Shown: in pieces, positions 18,990-28,938 of the stretch
How positions within the stretch are numbered: position 1 is the first letter of the stretch
Layout: each line of letters starts with the position of its first letter
Source: Marinobacter similis
GTDB lineage: Bacteria; Pseudomonadota; Gammaproteobacteria; Pseudomonadales; Oleiphilaceae
Assembly: GCF_000830985.1 (NCBI RefSeq)
Contig: NZ_CP007151.1
Coordinates: 3,782,001 to 3,846,000, forward strand
Direction of reading: 5' to 3'
Length of the DNA: 64,000 bases
The notes under the pieces: generated by a model
The model's input: the letters and a program-made list of their open reading frames with translations, nothing else
Told to the model about the DNA's origin: nothing
Database searches by the model: none
Position numbers and translations under genes: made by a program

Positions 18990-21594
18990 CAGTTCCGCGC
19001 CTCCTGTGCAGTTTGATTTGATTTTGTCATTGCCTGCGCTGGCTTCTGGCTTGTTCTAAAAAATCGTAATCGGTTGGCGTTGGACACCACGGTGACCGAC
19101 GACAGCGACATGGCCGCCCCCGCCAGAATCGGACTCATCAGGATGCCCCACACCGGGTACAGCAGGCCGGCGGCGACCGGAATGCCCAGACTGTTGTAGA
19201 CAAAGGCACCGAACAGATTCTGGTGAATGTTTTTTACGGTCGCGCGGGATATTTCGATGGCATCCGGCACCCCATGCAGGGAGCCCCGCATCAGGGTAAT
19301 CCCCGCACTTTCAATGGCCACGTCAGTGCCGGTTCCAATGGCAAAGCCGACATCGGCAGCGGCCAGGGCGGGGGCGTCGTTAATCCCGTCACCGACCATG
19401 GCCACGGTGTAGCCCTTACCCCGCATGGCACTGACCACCTCGGCTTTGTCCTCCGGGAGCACTTCCGCCCGGTAGTCGTCAATGCCGGCTTTGGCTGAAA
19501 TAGCCTGGCGGTCGCGTCTATGTCACCGGTTACCATCATCACCTTGATCCCGGCCGCGTGCAGGCGTTCGATGGCGGCCCGGGAGTCGGCTTTGATGGCG
19601 TCGGCGACACCGATAACCCCTAAGACGTCGCCATCAAGAGCCAGGAACAGGGGGGTGCCAGCCTCCTCGGTAATGGCCCGGGCGGCTTCATCCAGATCCG
19701 GAAGTTCGAGCCCCTCATTCTCCAGCCAGCGCCGGTTGCCCAGGCGCAGCGCCTGACCCTGGAAGCTGCCCCGGACGCCCTTACCATTCAGGGCTTCGAA
19801 GTCAGTGACCTTCTCGATGGCCACGTTCTGCTCGCTGGCTTGGGTGACAATGGCTTCTGCCAGCGGATGTTCGGAATGTTGTTCGAGCCCGGCGGCCAGA
19901 CCTAGCAGTCGGTCTTCATCGCCATCCACCGCATGCACCCGGGTAACGGTTGGGCGGCCTTCGGTAATAGTGCCGGTCTTGTCGAGAATTACCAGGTCGA
20001 GCTTGCCTGCCGTCTGCAGGGCATCACCCTGGCGAATCAGTGCCCCGTATTCGGCGGCCTTACCGACACCAACCATTACCGACATGGGCGTGGCAAGCCC
20101 CAGGGCACAGGGACAGGCGATGATCAACACGGTGGTGGCCGCCACCATCATATGCACCACGGCCGGTTCTGGTCCGAGGTTGAACCACACCAGCGCCGCT
20201 ACCACAGAAATCAGCATGACCGTGGGCACAAACACCGAGGAAATCCGGTCCGCCAGCCGACCGATCGCCGGCTTGGAGCCCTGGGCCTTCTTCACCAGTT
20301 TGATGATTTGAGCCAGGGCGGTGTCACTGCCTACACGCGTGGCCTCGTAGATGATGCTGCCGTGGGTGTTCAGAGTGCCCGCGGAGACGCGATCGCCCTC
20401 GCCTTTGCTGACCGGCATGGGTTCACCGGTGAGCATGCTTTCATCGATTCGGGTGTTGCCCTCGGAGATGACCCCGTCCACTGGCAATTTCTCACCCGGA
20501 CGAACCCGGATGCGGTCGCCCTTGACGACCTCCTCTACCGGGATATCCCGCTCCTCACCGTCACGCAGTACGCGGGCGGTTTTTGCCCGCAGATCCAGCA
20601 ACCGCCGGACCGCTTCCGAGGTCTTGCCTTTGGCCCGCAATTCCAGGGCCTGGCCGAGGTTGATCAGGCCAATGATCATGGCCGAGGCCTCGAAATACAC
20701 ATGCCGCGCCATCTCCGGCAACGCATCCGGGATACTGGACACCACAATGGAATAGAGCCAGGCGGTGCCGGTACCCAGGGCAATCAGCGTATCCATGTTG
20801 GCGTTATGGTGCCGGAACGCCTTCCAGGCACCGGTGTAGAAATGCCCGCCGGTGGTGGCCATCACCAGCAGAGTAAGTCCGCCAAGCCCAAGCCAGAGGA
20901 TTTGATTGGCCTCGGTCACCATCATGGTGCCGAACCCCATGCCCCATACCATCAGGCCAACGCCCAGGGTCAGACTCACCGCCATCTTGATCAAAAGGTT
21001 ACGGTAGAGGGCGCGGTCCTCTTCCTGCCGGCGCTCGTCGGCCTCATCTTCATTCTCAATGACCCGAGCGCCATAGCCGGCGCTCTCGACAGCCCGGACC
21101 AGTGCCTGTGGGTCGGCATGGCCGGTCGCGGTGGCGGTATTATCGGCCAGATTCATGTGCGCCCCGGTTATCCCGGGTACCGAAGTCAGCGCCTTTTCGA
21201 TGGTGCTCACACAGGAAGCGCAGGTGGCCCCGCTCACCGACAGGGCAACCTGATCGCCGTTATCCGCCGAAGGGCTGGCGCCGGCGCTGGCATCCTCGGC
21301 CTGGGCCTTGGCAGTGTCGGCCGGCGGCGCTGATGCCTCGTGGCTCTCGCAGCAACTGGCTGGTTCGGCCTGTGAGATCGGTTGGGCCGGGTACCCGGCT
21401 TCAGAAACCCGGCGCGCCGCGTCGTCACGGTCAACATGGTCTGGCAGCGCGACCGTATGCTGTTCCAGATCCACCTCAACCAGGCTCTGATCGCCAGTGA
21501 CCGGCTCCAACGCGGTACGAATTCGGTTGGCGCAGCCCTGACAGGTAGCGCCGGAAATGGACAGGGCGGTGTGCAGTGTCTTCGGCTCAGGCAC
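18989..21594 (-). CDS. copA: Cu(I)-exporting P1B-type ATPase (frameshifted near C-terminus)
   Basis: Two N-terminal HMA domains have CQGC (18-21) and CASC (125-128). Then come eight membrane segments, the TGE motif (389-391), the metal-site CPC (494-496), the phosphorylated Asp538 in [13 protein letters not shown], and GDGINDAP. After the frameshift near 19505 (GCCAGGCT needs one more G), the last helices show YNxxGIP and MSxxSV, as in Cu(I) pumps. The enzyme uses ATP to move Cu(I) out of the cytoplasm. A Cys-Cys/His-rich linker joins the two HMA domains. It begins seven bases after the merR gene ends. Confidence 0.94.
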
Positions 21595-21600
21595 GGTTGT

Positions 21601-22047
21601 TCACTCCTCGTTTCCATTCACGGTTGATGGACTTGCCGCGGGCGTGTCGTCCCAATGCTCAATCAGCCGGCAAATGGTGTGGCCATCCGGCGTACCGTCG
21701 GGCATGTCCTGCCAGGCACTCAGCGCAGAGGTCATGCGTTGGCGCAGTGCCTGCAGTTCGCTGATTTCCCGTTCAACTTCAGCCAGGCGCTGCTCAAAAA
21801 CCTCGCGCACCATGGGGCAGGGCGAATGATGATCCTCGGCCTGATCCAGAATGGCCCGGATTTCCGGCAACGAAAATCCAAGCTGCCGGGCCTTGCGTGC
21901 AAAACGCAGGCGCCTGAGGTCATCGGCGTCGAACTGCTGGTAGTTGTTGTCCGGATTCCGGCTCGGATTTAACAGCCCTTCACGGGTGTAGAACCGCACG
22001 GTATCCGGATTGACGTCAGCAGCGTTTGCTATGTCTTTGACTTTCAT
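21601..22047 (-). CDS. MerR family metal-responsive regulator
   Basis: 148 residues. The N-terminal winged helix-turn-helix (KVKDIANAADVNPDTVRFYT) is followed by a long dimer helix with a Cys at its start (HHSPCPMVREVF) and a second Cys near the C-terminus (GHTICRLIEHW). MerR-type regulators with such Cys activate metal-export promoters with over-long spacers. It is directly upstream of copA on the same strand, so copper is the probable signal, though the Cys placement is nearer to Zn/Cd/Pb-type members than to classic CueR. Confidence 0.88.
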   Translation of the reverse strand: MKVKDIANAADVNPDTVRFYTREGLLNPSRNPDNNYQQFDADDLRRLRFARKARQLGFSLPEIRAILDQAEDHHSPCPMVREVFEQRLAEVEREISELQALRQRMTSALSAWQDMPDGTPDGHTICRLIEHWDDTPAASPSTVNGNEE

Positions 22048-22081
22048 AGCTCAAACCCATTCAGAAGGTTGAACGAGTGCT

Positions 22082-22260
22082 TGGGTGCCTGTCCTTCCGA
22101 AACTGTGCGTAGCCATGGATGGCGGAGCTCAAGCGCCACAGGGGTTTCGCCAAGTGTTTACGAAGCAACGCTTCGTGCGACGGCGAAACGACCGCAATCT
22201 GTGATTGCGGGCTGGACCCGCTGGCGGGTGCTTGAGCGGGTTTCCTATCGCACCCCCAAT
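22082..22260 (+). repeat. Hairpin repeat, copy E (interrupted and degenerate)
   Basis: The core GCCATGGATGGCGGAGCTC AAGCGCC is present in + orientation, and the closing GTGCTTGAGCGGG is found about 80 bases later than in other copies. The inserted part (about 22145-22227) contains its own hairpins (CGAAGCAACGCTTCG, CCGCAATC/GATTGCGG). The outer arms pair poorly. It lies just upstream of the merR start, antisense to it. Confidence 0.75.
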
Positions 22261-22297
22261 CGGGCACGTCATGCACAAAAGTACAGCTTATAGGAAA

Positions 22298-22325
22298 CAA
22301 TAAAACCTGTGAGCAACTCACAGGT
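22298..22325 (-). terminator. Rho-independent terminator after the zinc-ribbon gene
   Basis: A perfect 9-bp stem (ACCTGTGAG/CTCACAGGT) with a 3-nt loop; on the minus strand it is followed by TTTTATTGTTT. It ends the gene at 22348-22662. Confidence 0.85.
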
Positions 22326-22347
22326 CAACGGTTTTTTCGGAGGAGGC

Positions 22348-22662
22348 TTACTGGCCTTTGGCGCGCAGGAAGGTGCCGCAGGTTTTACACTGGTCTGGCG
22401 CCATTAACTTGGCTTGCCAACCGATCTTGTTGCCACAAGCAGGGCAGGCCAGTCGAAGTTGCAGCACAATGATGGGGGCAACGATTGCGGCAAGTAGCAG
22501 GCCGAGCGGGCCCCAGCTAGTGCCGCTGGACAGACCTAGCTGACTGCTGAACACCAGGATGATGATCAGGGCCAGAAAGGCGAGAATGAAATAATTACGG
22601 TTCCAGCGCTCCCAGCGACGGATATCACGATCCTGTTCTGGAGTCAGGTATTTCGACGTCAT
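22348..22662 (-). CDS. Small membrane protein with C-terminal zinc ribbon
   Basis: 104 residues: a charged N-terminus, two hydrophobic segments (about 25-45 and 50-68), then CPAC and CKTC pairs 19 residues apart, a zinc-ribbon pattern facing the cytoplasm. I do not recognise a named family. It stands alone, with its own terminator, between the cyclic-di-GMP gene upstream and the copper operon downstream. Confidence 0.75.
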   Translation of the reverse strand: MTSKYLTPEQDRDIRRWERWNRNYFILAFLALIIILVFSSQLGLSSGTSWGPLGLLLAAIVAPIIVLQLRLACPACGNKIGWQAKLMAPDQCKTCGTFLRAKGQ

Positions 22663-22713
22663 AACAACTTACCCGGGGAATTTGTCTTTAATGATGGGGT
22701 TGGTGTGACGGGA

Positions 22714-24994
22714 TTACAATTCCGAATTTACGGCAATACCCTTCAGCAGCGAACCCTCTGCCATGGCTTGTTCAAGTTTTACGGCGGGAATGGGCCGGCT
22801 GATCAAATAACCCTGGGCCACATTACAGTGATTGTCCTTCAGGAAGGCCAGCTGCTCCTCGGTTTCGACGCCCTCGGCCACCACATCCATCCCCAGGTTA
22901 TGGGCCAGATTGATCACCGCGCGGGTGATCACGGCGTCGTCGTGACGCTTGGTGACTGCATTGATGAAAGAGCGGTCAATTTTGAGAACGTCGACCGGGA
23001 AGTCGCGCAAATATCCGAGTGAAGAATAGCCAACACCAAAATCATCAATGGCCAGATGCACGCCCAGTTGCTGCAATCGGGACAGCTGGTCCCGGTTACG
23101 CTCGATGTTCTGGATGAACACCTCTTCGGTCAGCTCCACTTCCAGACGGTCGGCAGGCACATTTTCGGACTCCAGCGCCTCGCGAATGTGGTCCACCAGT
23201 TCCTCGTCATCCAGTTCTCGTCCGGACAGGTTCACCGCAATCCGCAGGTGTTCGTAAGGCGTGTCCTGCCACTGGGCGAGCTGACGGCAGGCGGCCAAAA
23301 CCACCCAGCGACCAATATCGGTGATGCGGCCGCTCTCCTCCGCCAGGGGAATAAAGTCGACCGGTGACAACAGGCCCCGCCGGGGGTGCTGCCAGCGAAT
23401 CAGGCTTCTACACTATTGATTTCACTGTGATCCAGGTCTAGCTGAGGCTGGTAGAACAGGACAAATTCATCATTGCGAAGGGCCTGGCTCAGGTCCTTAT
23501 CCAGCTCCAGGCGCATAACTTCCCGGTCCTGCATGCCTTCGGTATAGAACTGGTAGGTGTTGCGGCCCTGATCCTTGGCTCGGTAAAGGGCGATGTCCGC
23601 GTTACGCAACAGGGTGTCGGCATCGAGACCACTTTGCGGGTACACGGCAATGCCCATGGTCGCGGTCACGTTGAGGCTTGTCCCTGCACTTCGTAGGGCG
23701 CTTCAAAGCACTGTTTGACCTCACCCAGCAGGTGGATGACGTCGTCAACGCTGTCCACCTGTTGCTGGCACAGCATAAACTCGTCCCCGCCGGCATAGGC
23801 CACCAGAATACGTTCGTCGCCCAGTCCATTGAGCCGCTCAGAGATCTTGATCAGCAGTTCGTCACCAAACTGGTGGCCGAGTGAGTCGTTGAGCATCTGG
23901 AAGCGGTCGAGATCCAGCAATACAAGGGCCACCTGGCGCATCTGCCGATCGGCGATGCTCAGGGTGTGGGCCAGATCTTCCATGAAAAACCGGCGATTGG
24001 CGAGCCCGGTGAGAGTATCGGTGGATTCCAGTCGGGCCACGTCCTGCTGGATAATCTTGCGTTGATCAATCTCCCGGTCCAGCTCAATGCGGGTTTTCAG
24101 TAGGGCACGATTGCGCTTCAGGATCAGCTGCACCAGCAAGGTGGTCAGGCTGGTCAGCAGTCCGAGCAGGGACAGCGAGCCGAAGGTCATGGCGGGCCAG
24201 TCACTGCGTTGGTTCTGAACCCACGCTTCGGTGGGGTGCAGGGTGAACGACCAGTTCAGGGTTGGCAGATTGACCGGTTCGGTGTGGGCGAAAATCTCGC
24301 TGATGCCGTCCGAGGGTGTCAGTTGATAGGTTCTAGTGTCGCCGGTGATCAGGTCGATCTGGAAGGAATCGAGGATACGGCTGCTGAGCATCTGCTGCGC
24401 CAGCACCTCCATGCGGAAGACACCAGCAATAAAGCCATTGTTGTCGGTGCCGGTGCCGACCGGGGCATAGATCACAAAGCCCTGCCCACCCTGTTTCAAG
24501 CTGATGACGCCGGAAATGTCGGGGTTGCCGGTTGCGCGGGCCGATTCCAGGGCTTGTCGGCGCTGCTCGGAAAAGGCGACGTTGAACCCAATGACGTCCG
24601 GGTTGCCCGAAACGGGTTCAAGCCAACGAATGATGAAGTTTCGGTCAATCCATTCCACCGCCTGATAGACGCCGAAATCCTTGAGGTAACGCCTGGCATC
24701 GGCACTCCAGACGGACTCGGGGGTTTCTGGCATGACTTCCAGGCGCTCGGCCATGCGCTGGATGGTTTTTACGTGGATGGAGAATTCGCGTTCAAGGCCG
24801 GCGGCCATGGCTTCGGCCTGGTGTTCCAGGTTGGCAGCGATTTGGCGGTTGTCCTGCTGCTCCAGGCCGTGGCGGAGAAGCGTAGCCAGCGCAAGAAACA
24901 CCAGGAATATCAGAACCGGGAAGACGGGACTCAACAGAACTCGCACGAGGGTTCTGGTGGCTGATGCCGGTTTGCTCACACGTTGCTCCATCAC
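22714..24994 (-). CDS. CHASE-type sensor GGDEF-EAL protein (two frameshifts)
   Basis: The N-terminal part has a membrane helix, a periplasmic CHASE-like domain (about 50-270) and a second helix, then a GGDEF domain with YAGGDEFM. The frame breaks near 23680, where GGACAAGCC lacks one A (QSLNVTATMG follows), and near 23395, where GAAGCCTG lacks one C: repair gives EALIRWQHP, so the break falls inside the EAL signature. The C-terminal EAL domain continues to 22714 (AIDDFGVGYSSL, KIDRSF, AEGVET). The protein probably makes and/or degrades cyclic di-GMP; with both motifs restored, either activity is possible. Confidence 0.88.
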
Positions 24995-25114
24995 TGAACC
25001 GATCCGAACCCGGACGTTGACTGGCTGGGGGGCAACGATTATGGCAGAGCGGGGCAGTGAGTCACAGCCCCGGAATGAAAGTGTGAACGGGTTCTCAGTT
25101 CTTTGCTGGCGAAT

Positions 25115-25546
25115 TCAGGCCATTACGGGTGGTAGGCCCAGGCGGGGGATTTCCTGCTTGGGGCAGCGATCCATCACCGTGATCAGGCCGGCGGCCTCGG
25201 CGCGAGCCACGCCGGCTTCGTTGATCACGCCAATTTGCAGCCAGAGTACGGGAATCTTGAGCGTAATGGCCTGATCAATGATGGCGTCGGTGCGCTCCGG
25301 TGCCAGGAACACATCCACCATATCAACCGGCTCAGGCAACGACGGCAAATCGGCCACCACGGTTTCGCCCAGCAACTGGCGCCCGGCAATCCGGGGGTTA
25401 ACCGGAAGTACCCGGTAACCCTGTTGCTGCAGAAACACCATGACCTCGTGCGACGGGCGGTTGGTCTTCTCGCTGGCGCCCACCAGGGCAATGGTTCGAA
25501 CGTTCTCCAGAATGGCCCGAAGCTGTGTCGGCGAGTTGTGTGGCAT
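25115..25546 (-). CDS. CoA-binding protein, YccU-like
   Basis: 143 residues with a Rossmann fold start (ALVGASEKTNRPSHEVMVFL) and the domain pattern of CoA_binding_2 proteins (VDVFLAPERTDAIIDQAI, LWLQIGVINEAG). These small cytoplasmic proteins bind CoA; their function is not settled. It lies 22 bases after folX on the same strand and may be its last operon member. Confidence 0.86.
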   Translation of the reverse strand: MPHNSPTQLRAILENVRTIALVGASEKTNRPSHEVMVFLQQQGYRVLPVNPRIAGRQLLGETVVADLPSLPEPVDMVDVFLAPERTDAIIDQAITLKIPVLWLQIGVINEAGVARAEAAGLITVMDRCPKQEIPRLGLPPVMA

Positions 25547-25568
25547 GGCTGGTTATTACCCGCGTTGC

Positions 25569-25943
25569 TTAGCGATGGGCCTCGAGACAGACCGAGACAG
25601 ATTCGGCATAACGCAGGGCGTGAGGCTTGTCGATTTCCACCTGGGCCCACTGCACCGCCGTGTGTTCCATGACAATGCTTAACACCTCGTGTGTCAACCG
25701 TTCAAGCAGGGCAAACCGGTTGCCGTCGACATGATGGATGATCTGCTTGGTGATGGTCCGGTAATTCAGCGCCGCCGAGATTTCATTCTCATTGATGGCG
25801 TCGGTCGCATCGTAGGTCAGACAGACATTGATCAGCACGTCCTGCTGGTTGTTGATCTCCTCCTCCTTGATGCCGATGTAGGCTCGGAGTAGCAGGTCTT
25901 TAATGCGGACCCGGGCCTGATGGTTGCCGGTTACGTCTGTCAT
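25569..25943 (-). CDS. folX: Dihydroneopterin triphosphate 2'-epimerase
   Basis: 124 residues of the FolB/FolX fold. The stretches [18 protein letters not shown] ([14 protein letters not shown]) and [18 protein letters not shown] match FolX more closely than FolB. FolX converts dihydroneopterin triphosphate to the monapterin form, used for tetrahydromonapterin in Pseudomonas-like bacteria. It lies 24 bases after folE, which makes its substrate, so the two are one pathway unit. Confidence 0.93.
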   Translation of the reverse strand: MTDVTGNHQARVRIKDLLLRAYIGIKEEEINNQQDVLINVCLTYDATDAINENEISAALNYRTITKQIIHHVDGNRFALLERLTHEVLSIVMEHTAVQWAQVEIDKPHALRYAESVSVCLEAHR

Positions 25944-25967
25944 AGTGTCTCCGTTCTCCGGTTGGAA

Positions 25968-26537
25968 TCAGCGGTTGTTACCAATGAGATTCAGGAACTC
26001 GGTGCGGGTAGCTTGGGATTTTCGGAACTGGCCCAGCATCATCGAGGTCTTCATCCGGGAATTCTGCTTTTCGACGCCCCGCATCATCATGCACATGTGC
26101 TGAGCTTCGATGACCACCGCGACGCCCTTGGCGTTGGTGACTTCCTCGATGGCCTCAGCGATCTGCCGGGTCAGATTTTCCTGGATCTGCAGGCGCCGCG
26201 CGTACATGTCGACAATCCGGGCAAACTTGGACAGCCCCAGTACCCGGCCCTGGGGCAGGTAGGCGATGTGGCACTTGCCGATAAAGGGCAGCATGTGGTG
26301 TTCGCACATGCTGTACAGCTCGATGTCCTGCACTACCACCATTTCGTCCATGGCGGATTCGAACACGGCGTTGTTGACCAGGTCAGACAGACTCTGCTGG
26401 TAGCCTTGGGTGAGAAACTGCATGGCCTTGGCGGCGCGCATGGGTGTGTCTTGCAGACCTTCGCGGTCGGTGTCTTCACCGAGCCCATTAATAATGGAGC
26501 TATAGTGACCTGCGAGGTCGTCAAGGAGTTTGGTCAT
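25968..26537 (-). CDS. folE: GTP cyclohydrolase I
   Basis: 189 residues from ATG 26537 ([15 protein letters not shown]). The zinc and catalytic residues are in CEHHMLPF and the later [11 protein letters not shown]; the [15 protein letters not shown] segment is typical. The enzyme opens GTP to 7,8-dihydroneopterin triphosphate, the first step of pterin and folate synthesis. First gene of a folE-folX-yccU set; divergent from the hydrolase at 26730. Confidence 0.96.
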   Translation of the reverse strand: MTKLLDDLAGHYSSIINGLGEDTDREGLQDTPMRAAKAMQFLTQGYQQSLSDLVNNAVFESAMDEMVVVQDIELYSMCEHHMLPFIGKCHIAYLPQGRVLGLSKFARIVDMYARRLQIQENLTRQIAEAIEEVTNAKGVAVVIEAQHMCMMMRGVEKQNSRMKTSMMLGQFRKSQATRTEFLNLIGNNR

Positions 26538-26729
26538 AATCAATTCCGATCTGCTGTGTCTTACGAGGCCCAAAGCTTAAGGCAATTTGTTTGTCATCTC
26601 TACGCTTTACGAGGCGTGACGGGGAAAAGACCACTTACAAGTCTCAATGGCCTGAAACCAGACACTGGCTATGGCAGCCAGCACGCTATTGTTTTACAGT
26701 TTGGGGCTGGATATCCCCGGGGAAAAAGG

Positions 26730-27644
26730 ATGGAGCAGGTAATCGCCGATGCCCGAAAGGCCGTGCCCAGGCACGAAGAGGGTACCCTTGATGGGTGGCA
26801 GCAGGGAGGCAAGTGGTTCAAGTACGAAGGCCATGCCATTTTCAGCCGTATGAACGGCCAGGGCGAGCCGCTGGTGTTGCTGCACGGTTTTCCCACCGCG
26901 AGTTGGGACTGGAGCCGGGTCTGGCCCATGTTGACCCAGCAATACAGTGTCCTGACCCTGGACCTGCTTGGCTTCGGATTCTCCGACAAGCCCGTTAACT
27001 ACCCCTACAGCATCGAAGACCAGGCCGACCTTGTTCAGGGTTGGATTGAGGGTCTGGGGCTGAGTTCTGTGCATCTGTTTGCCCACGACTATGGTTGCAG
27101 TGTGACCCAGGAGTTGCTGGCCCGGGAACAGGAAGGCGCGCTGCCGTTTGCCATTACCAGTGTCTGTTTCCTGAATGGCGCCCTGTTCCCGGAAGTGCAT
27201 CACCCGTTGCTTATCCAGAAACTCCTGCGCAGCCCACTGGGTGGTTTGGTTAGTCGCGGTCTGACGCGCCGGAGTTTCGAGCGGAGTTTCCGGCGCCTGT
27301 TTGGCAGCCAGAATCCGCCCGATCAGAGTGACATGGAGGATTTCTGGCATCTGCTGACCTACAACAATGGCCGTGGCATCCTGCATAACCTCATTCATTT
27401 CATGGAAGAGCGGCGCTGTCACCGCAATCGCTGGGTTCGCGCCCTGCAAAACGCCAGTCAGCCGATGCGGCTGATTTCGGGCACGGCGGACCCGGTGTCC
27501 GGCGCCGCCATGGCCAGGCGCTACCGCGAATTGATCGCCAATCCGGATGTTGTCAGCTTGAGGAATATTGGCCACTACCCCCACTTCGAATGTCCGTGGG
27601 ATGTCTTCGGGGCTTACCGGGAATTCCGCAAGCGGATCGGCTAG
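26730..27644 (+). CDS. Alpha/beta hydrolase (haloalkane dehalogenase/epoxide hydrolase-like)
   Basis: 304 residues. The core has LLHGFPTASWDWSRV (oxyanion HGFP), the nucleophile elbow FAHDYGCSV with Asp as nucleophile, and a late GHYPHFECP with the catalytic His. An Asp nucleophile in HDYG fits epoxide hydrolases and haloalkane dehalogenases. Start at ATG 26730 after GGAAAAAGG; the frame is open further upstream but that stretch overlaps folE and folX. Cytoplasmic; substrate unknown. Confidence 0.86.
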   Translation: MEQVIADARKAVPRHEEGTLDGWQQGGKWFKYEGHAIFSRMNGQGEPLVLLHGFPTASWDWSRVWPMLTQQYSVLTLDLLGFGFSDKPVNYPYSIEDQADLVQGWIEGLGLSSVHLFAHDYGCSVTQELLAREQEGALPFAITSVCFLNGALFPEVHHPLLIQKLLRSPLGGLVSRGLTRRSFERSFRRLFGSQNPPDQSDMEDFWHLLTYNNGRGILHNLIHFMEERRCHRNRWVRALQNASQPMRLISGTADPVSGAAMARRYRELIANPDVVSLRNIGHYPHFECPWDVFGAYREFRKRIG

Positions 27645-27657
27645 GGCTTGTTCCTGC

Positions 27658-28716
27658 TCAGGTCGCCGCCGAATCCGGCTGGGTGCCGGCGGCAGAGGGT
27701 GGCGGTCGCTGGGCGTTCACCACCTGATCGCGGCCTTTGGACTTGGCTTGATACAGCGCCTGGTCTGCTCGGTTCAACCACACCGACCAGGTTTCCCCCC
27801 GGCTTACCTCGGCCACGCTGGCGCTGGCGGTCAATTTGATGTCGTTCAGGAATGGCCGCGCGCTGATGCTGGCCAGGAGCTGATGCGCCAGAATATCGGC
27901 GTCGCGCTGGCGGGTTTCGGGCAATACAATCATGAACTCCTCACCACCGATGCGGAATAGTTGGTCACTTTCCCGCAGCCGTTTGCGCAGTCGCGTCGCC
28001 ATCTCTCTCAGCACCTTGTCTCCGGCCTGATGACCCCACTGATCATTGATAGTCTTGAAGAAATCCAGGTCCAATAGCACCAGGCTCGACACCCGCTCGT
28101 AGCGCTCCCGCATCTGTATTTGGGTGTTCAGGATGTCGGCTAGCTGGGACCGGTTCAGGCAACCGGTCAGAGGATCGGTGGTGGCCAGCCAGGTCAGCTC
28201 TTGTTGCAGCTTGCCCACCAGCCAGGCAAAGACCATGGCGAAGATGCAGGTCAGGCTCAGGGACACGACAATACGCCAGAACTCGGCCTCTGGTAGGTAT
28301 AAAAAGGAAATGACCGCCATCACGGTAATGAACACGATGTTGCTGGCGGCGGCCTCGCGCAGAGGCAGCAGAAAGAACAGCGCGGTTGCGGCTGGATAGA
28401 CCCAGTACAGGCCTGAGTGGCCGTTGATCACGGTGGAGTAACCGGCGGCAATCATGGCAAGCAGCGGAAAGAGACGCCCCTTCAGGAAGTAGGTGTTGCG
28501 AAACCGGAGAAAGGCGATGACCAGCACTGCGTTAAGGCAGAATAGCCCAAGCAGGGCGGACAGCAGGTAATGTTCCTGCTGCCATTGCACCAGGATCAGC
28601 GGGGCGATCGCTACAAACGCCCAGAAGTGCAGGTGGTACATCAGCTGCCGCCGGAAGCCCAGAACGGCCAGGGTGGGATTACGGGCGATTTGGTCAGGTG
28701 AGGAAAACGGGTTCAA
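27658..28716 (-). CDS. Membrane diguanylate cyclase (GGEEF)
   Basis: 352 residues: five to six membrane segments over residues 20-180, then a GGDEF domain with RIGGEEFM, a functional variant of the signature. It should make cyclic di-GMP under control of an integral-membrane sensor with no large periplasmic domain. It converges with the hydrolase gene, with 13 bases between stops. Confidence 0.93.
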   Translation of the reverse strand: MNPFSSPDQIARNPTLAVLGFRRQLMYHLHFWAFVAIAPLILVQWQQEHYLLSALLGLFCLNAVLVIAFLRFRNTYFLKGRLFPLLAMIAAGYSTVINGHSGLYWVYPAATALFFLLPLREAAASNIVFITVMAVISFLYLPEAEFWRIVVSLSLTCIFAMVFAWLVGKLQQELTWLATTDPLTGCLNRSQLADILNTQIQMRERYERVSSLVLLDLDFFKTINDQWGHQAGDKVLREMATRLRKRLRESDQLFRIGGEEFMIVLPETRQRDADILAHQLLASISARPFLNDIKLTASASVAEVSRGETWSVWLNRADQALYQAKSKGRDQVVNAQRPPPSAAGTQPDSAAT

Positions 28717-28938
28717 AACATACTCTCGCTGCCAAGGAAACGCCGGTTACAGCCGGTGCCGGACCGAGCATAACGCCAGCTAGGAATTGTACGACCAGCT
28801 AGGAATCGTACGAATAGTAGCATGAACGTCCGGGCAAAGAAGTAGGTACTGTAGTTGCAGACGACATATCTGTTGATTCGGTTGGCTGCCCAGCGGCGGC
28901 TTCGTTAAACTTCGCGCATTGACCACAGGGAATTCAAC

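Noticed and set aside
25920-26729. Long N-terminal extension of the alpha/beta hydrolase frame
   Set aside because: It runs antisense across folX and folE; the hydrolase fold begins at 26730 with its own ribosome-binding site.
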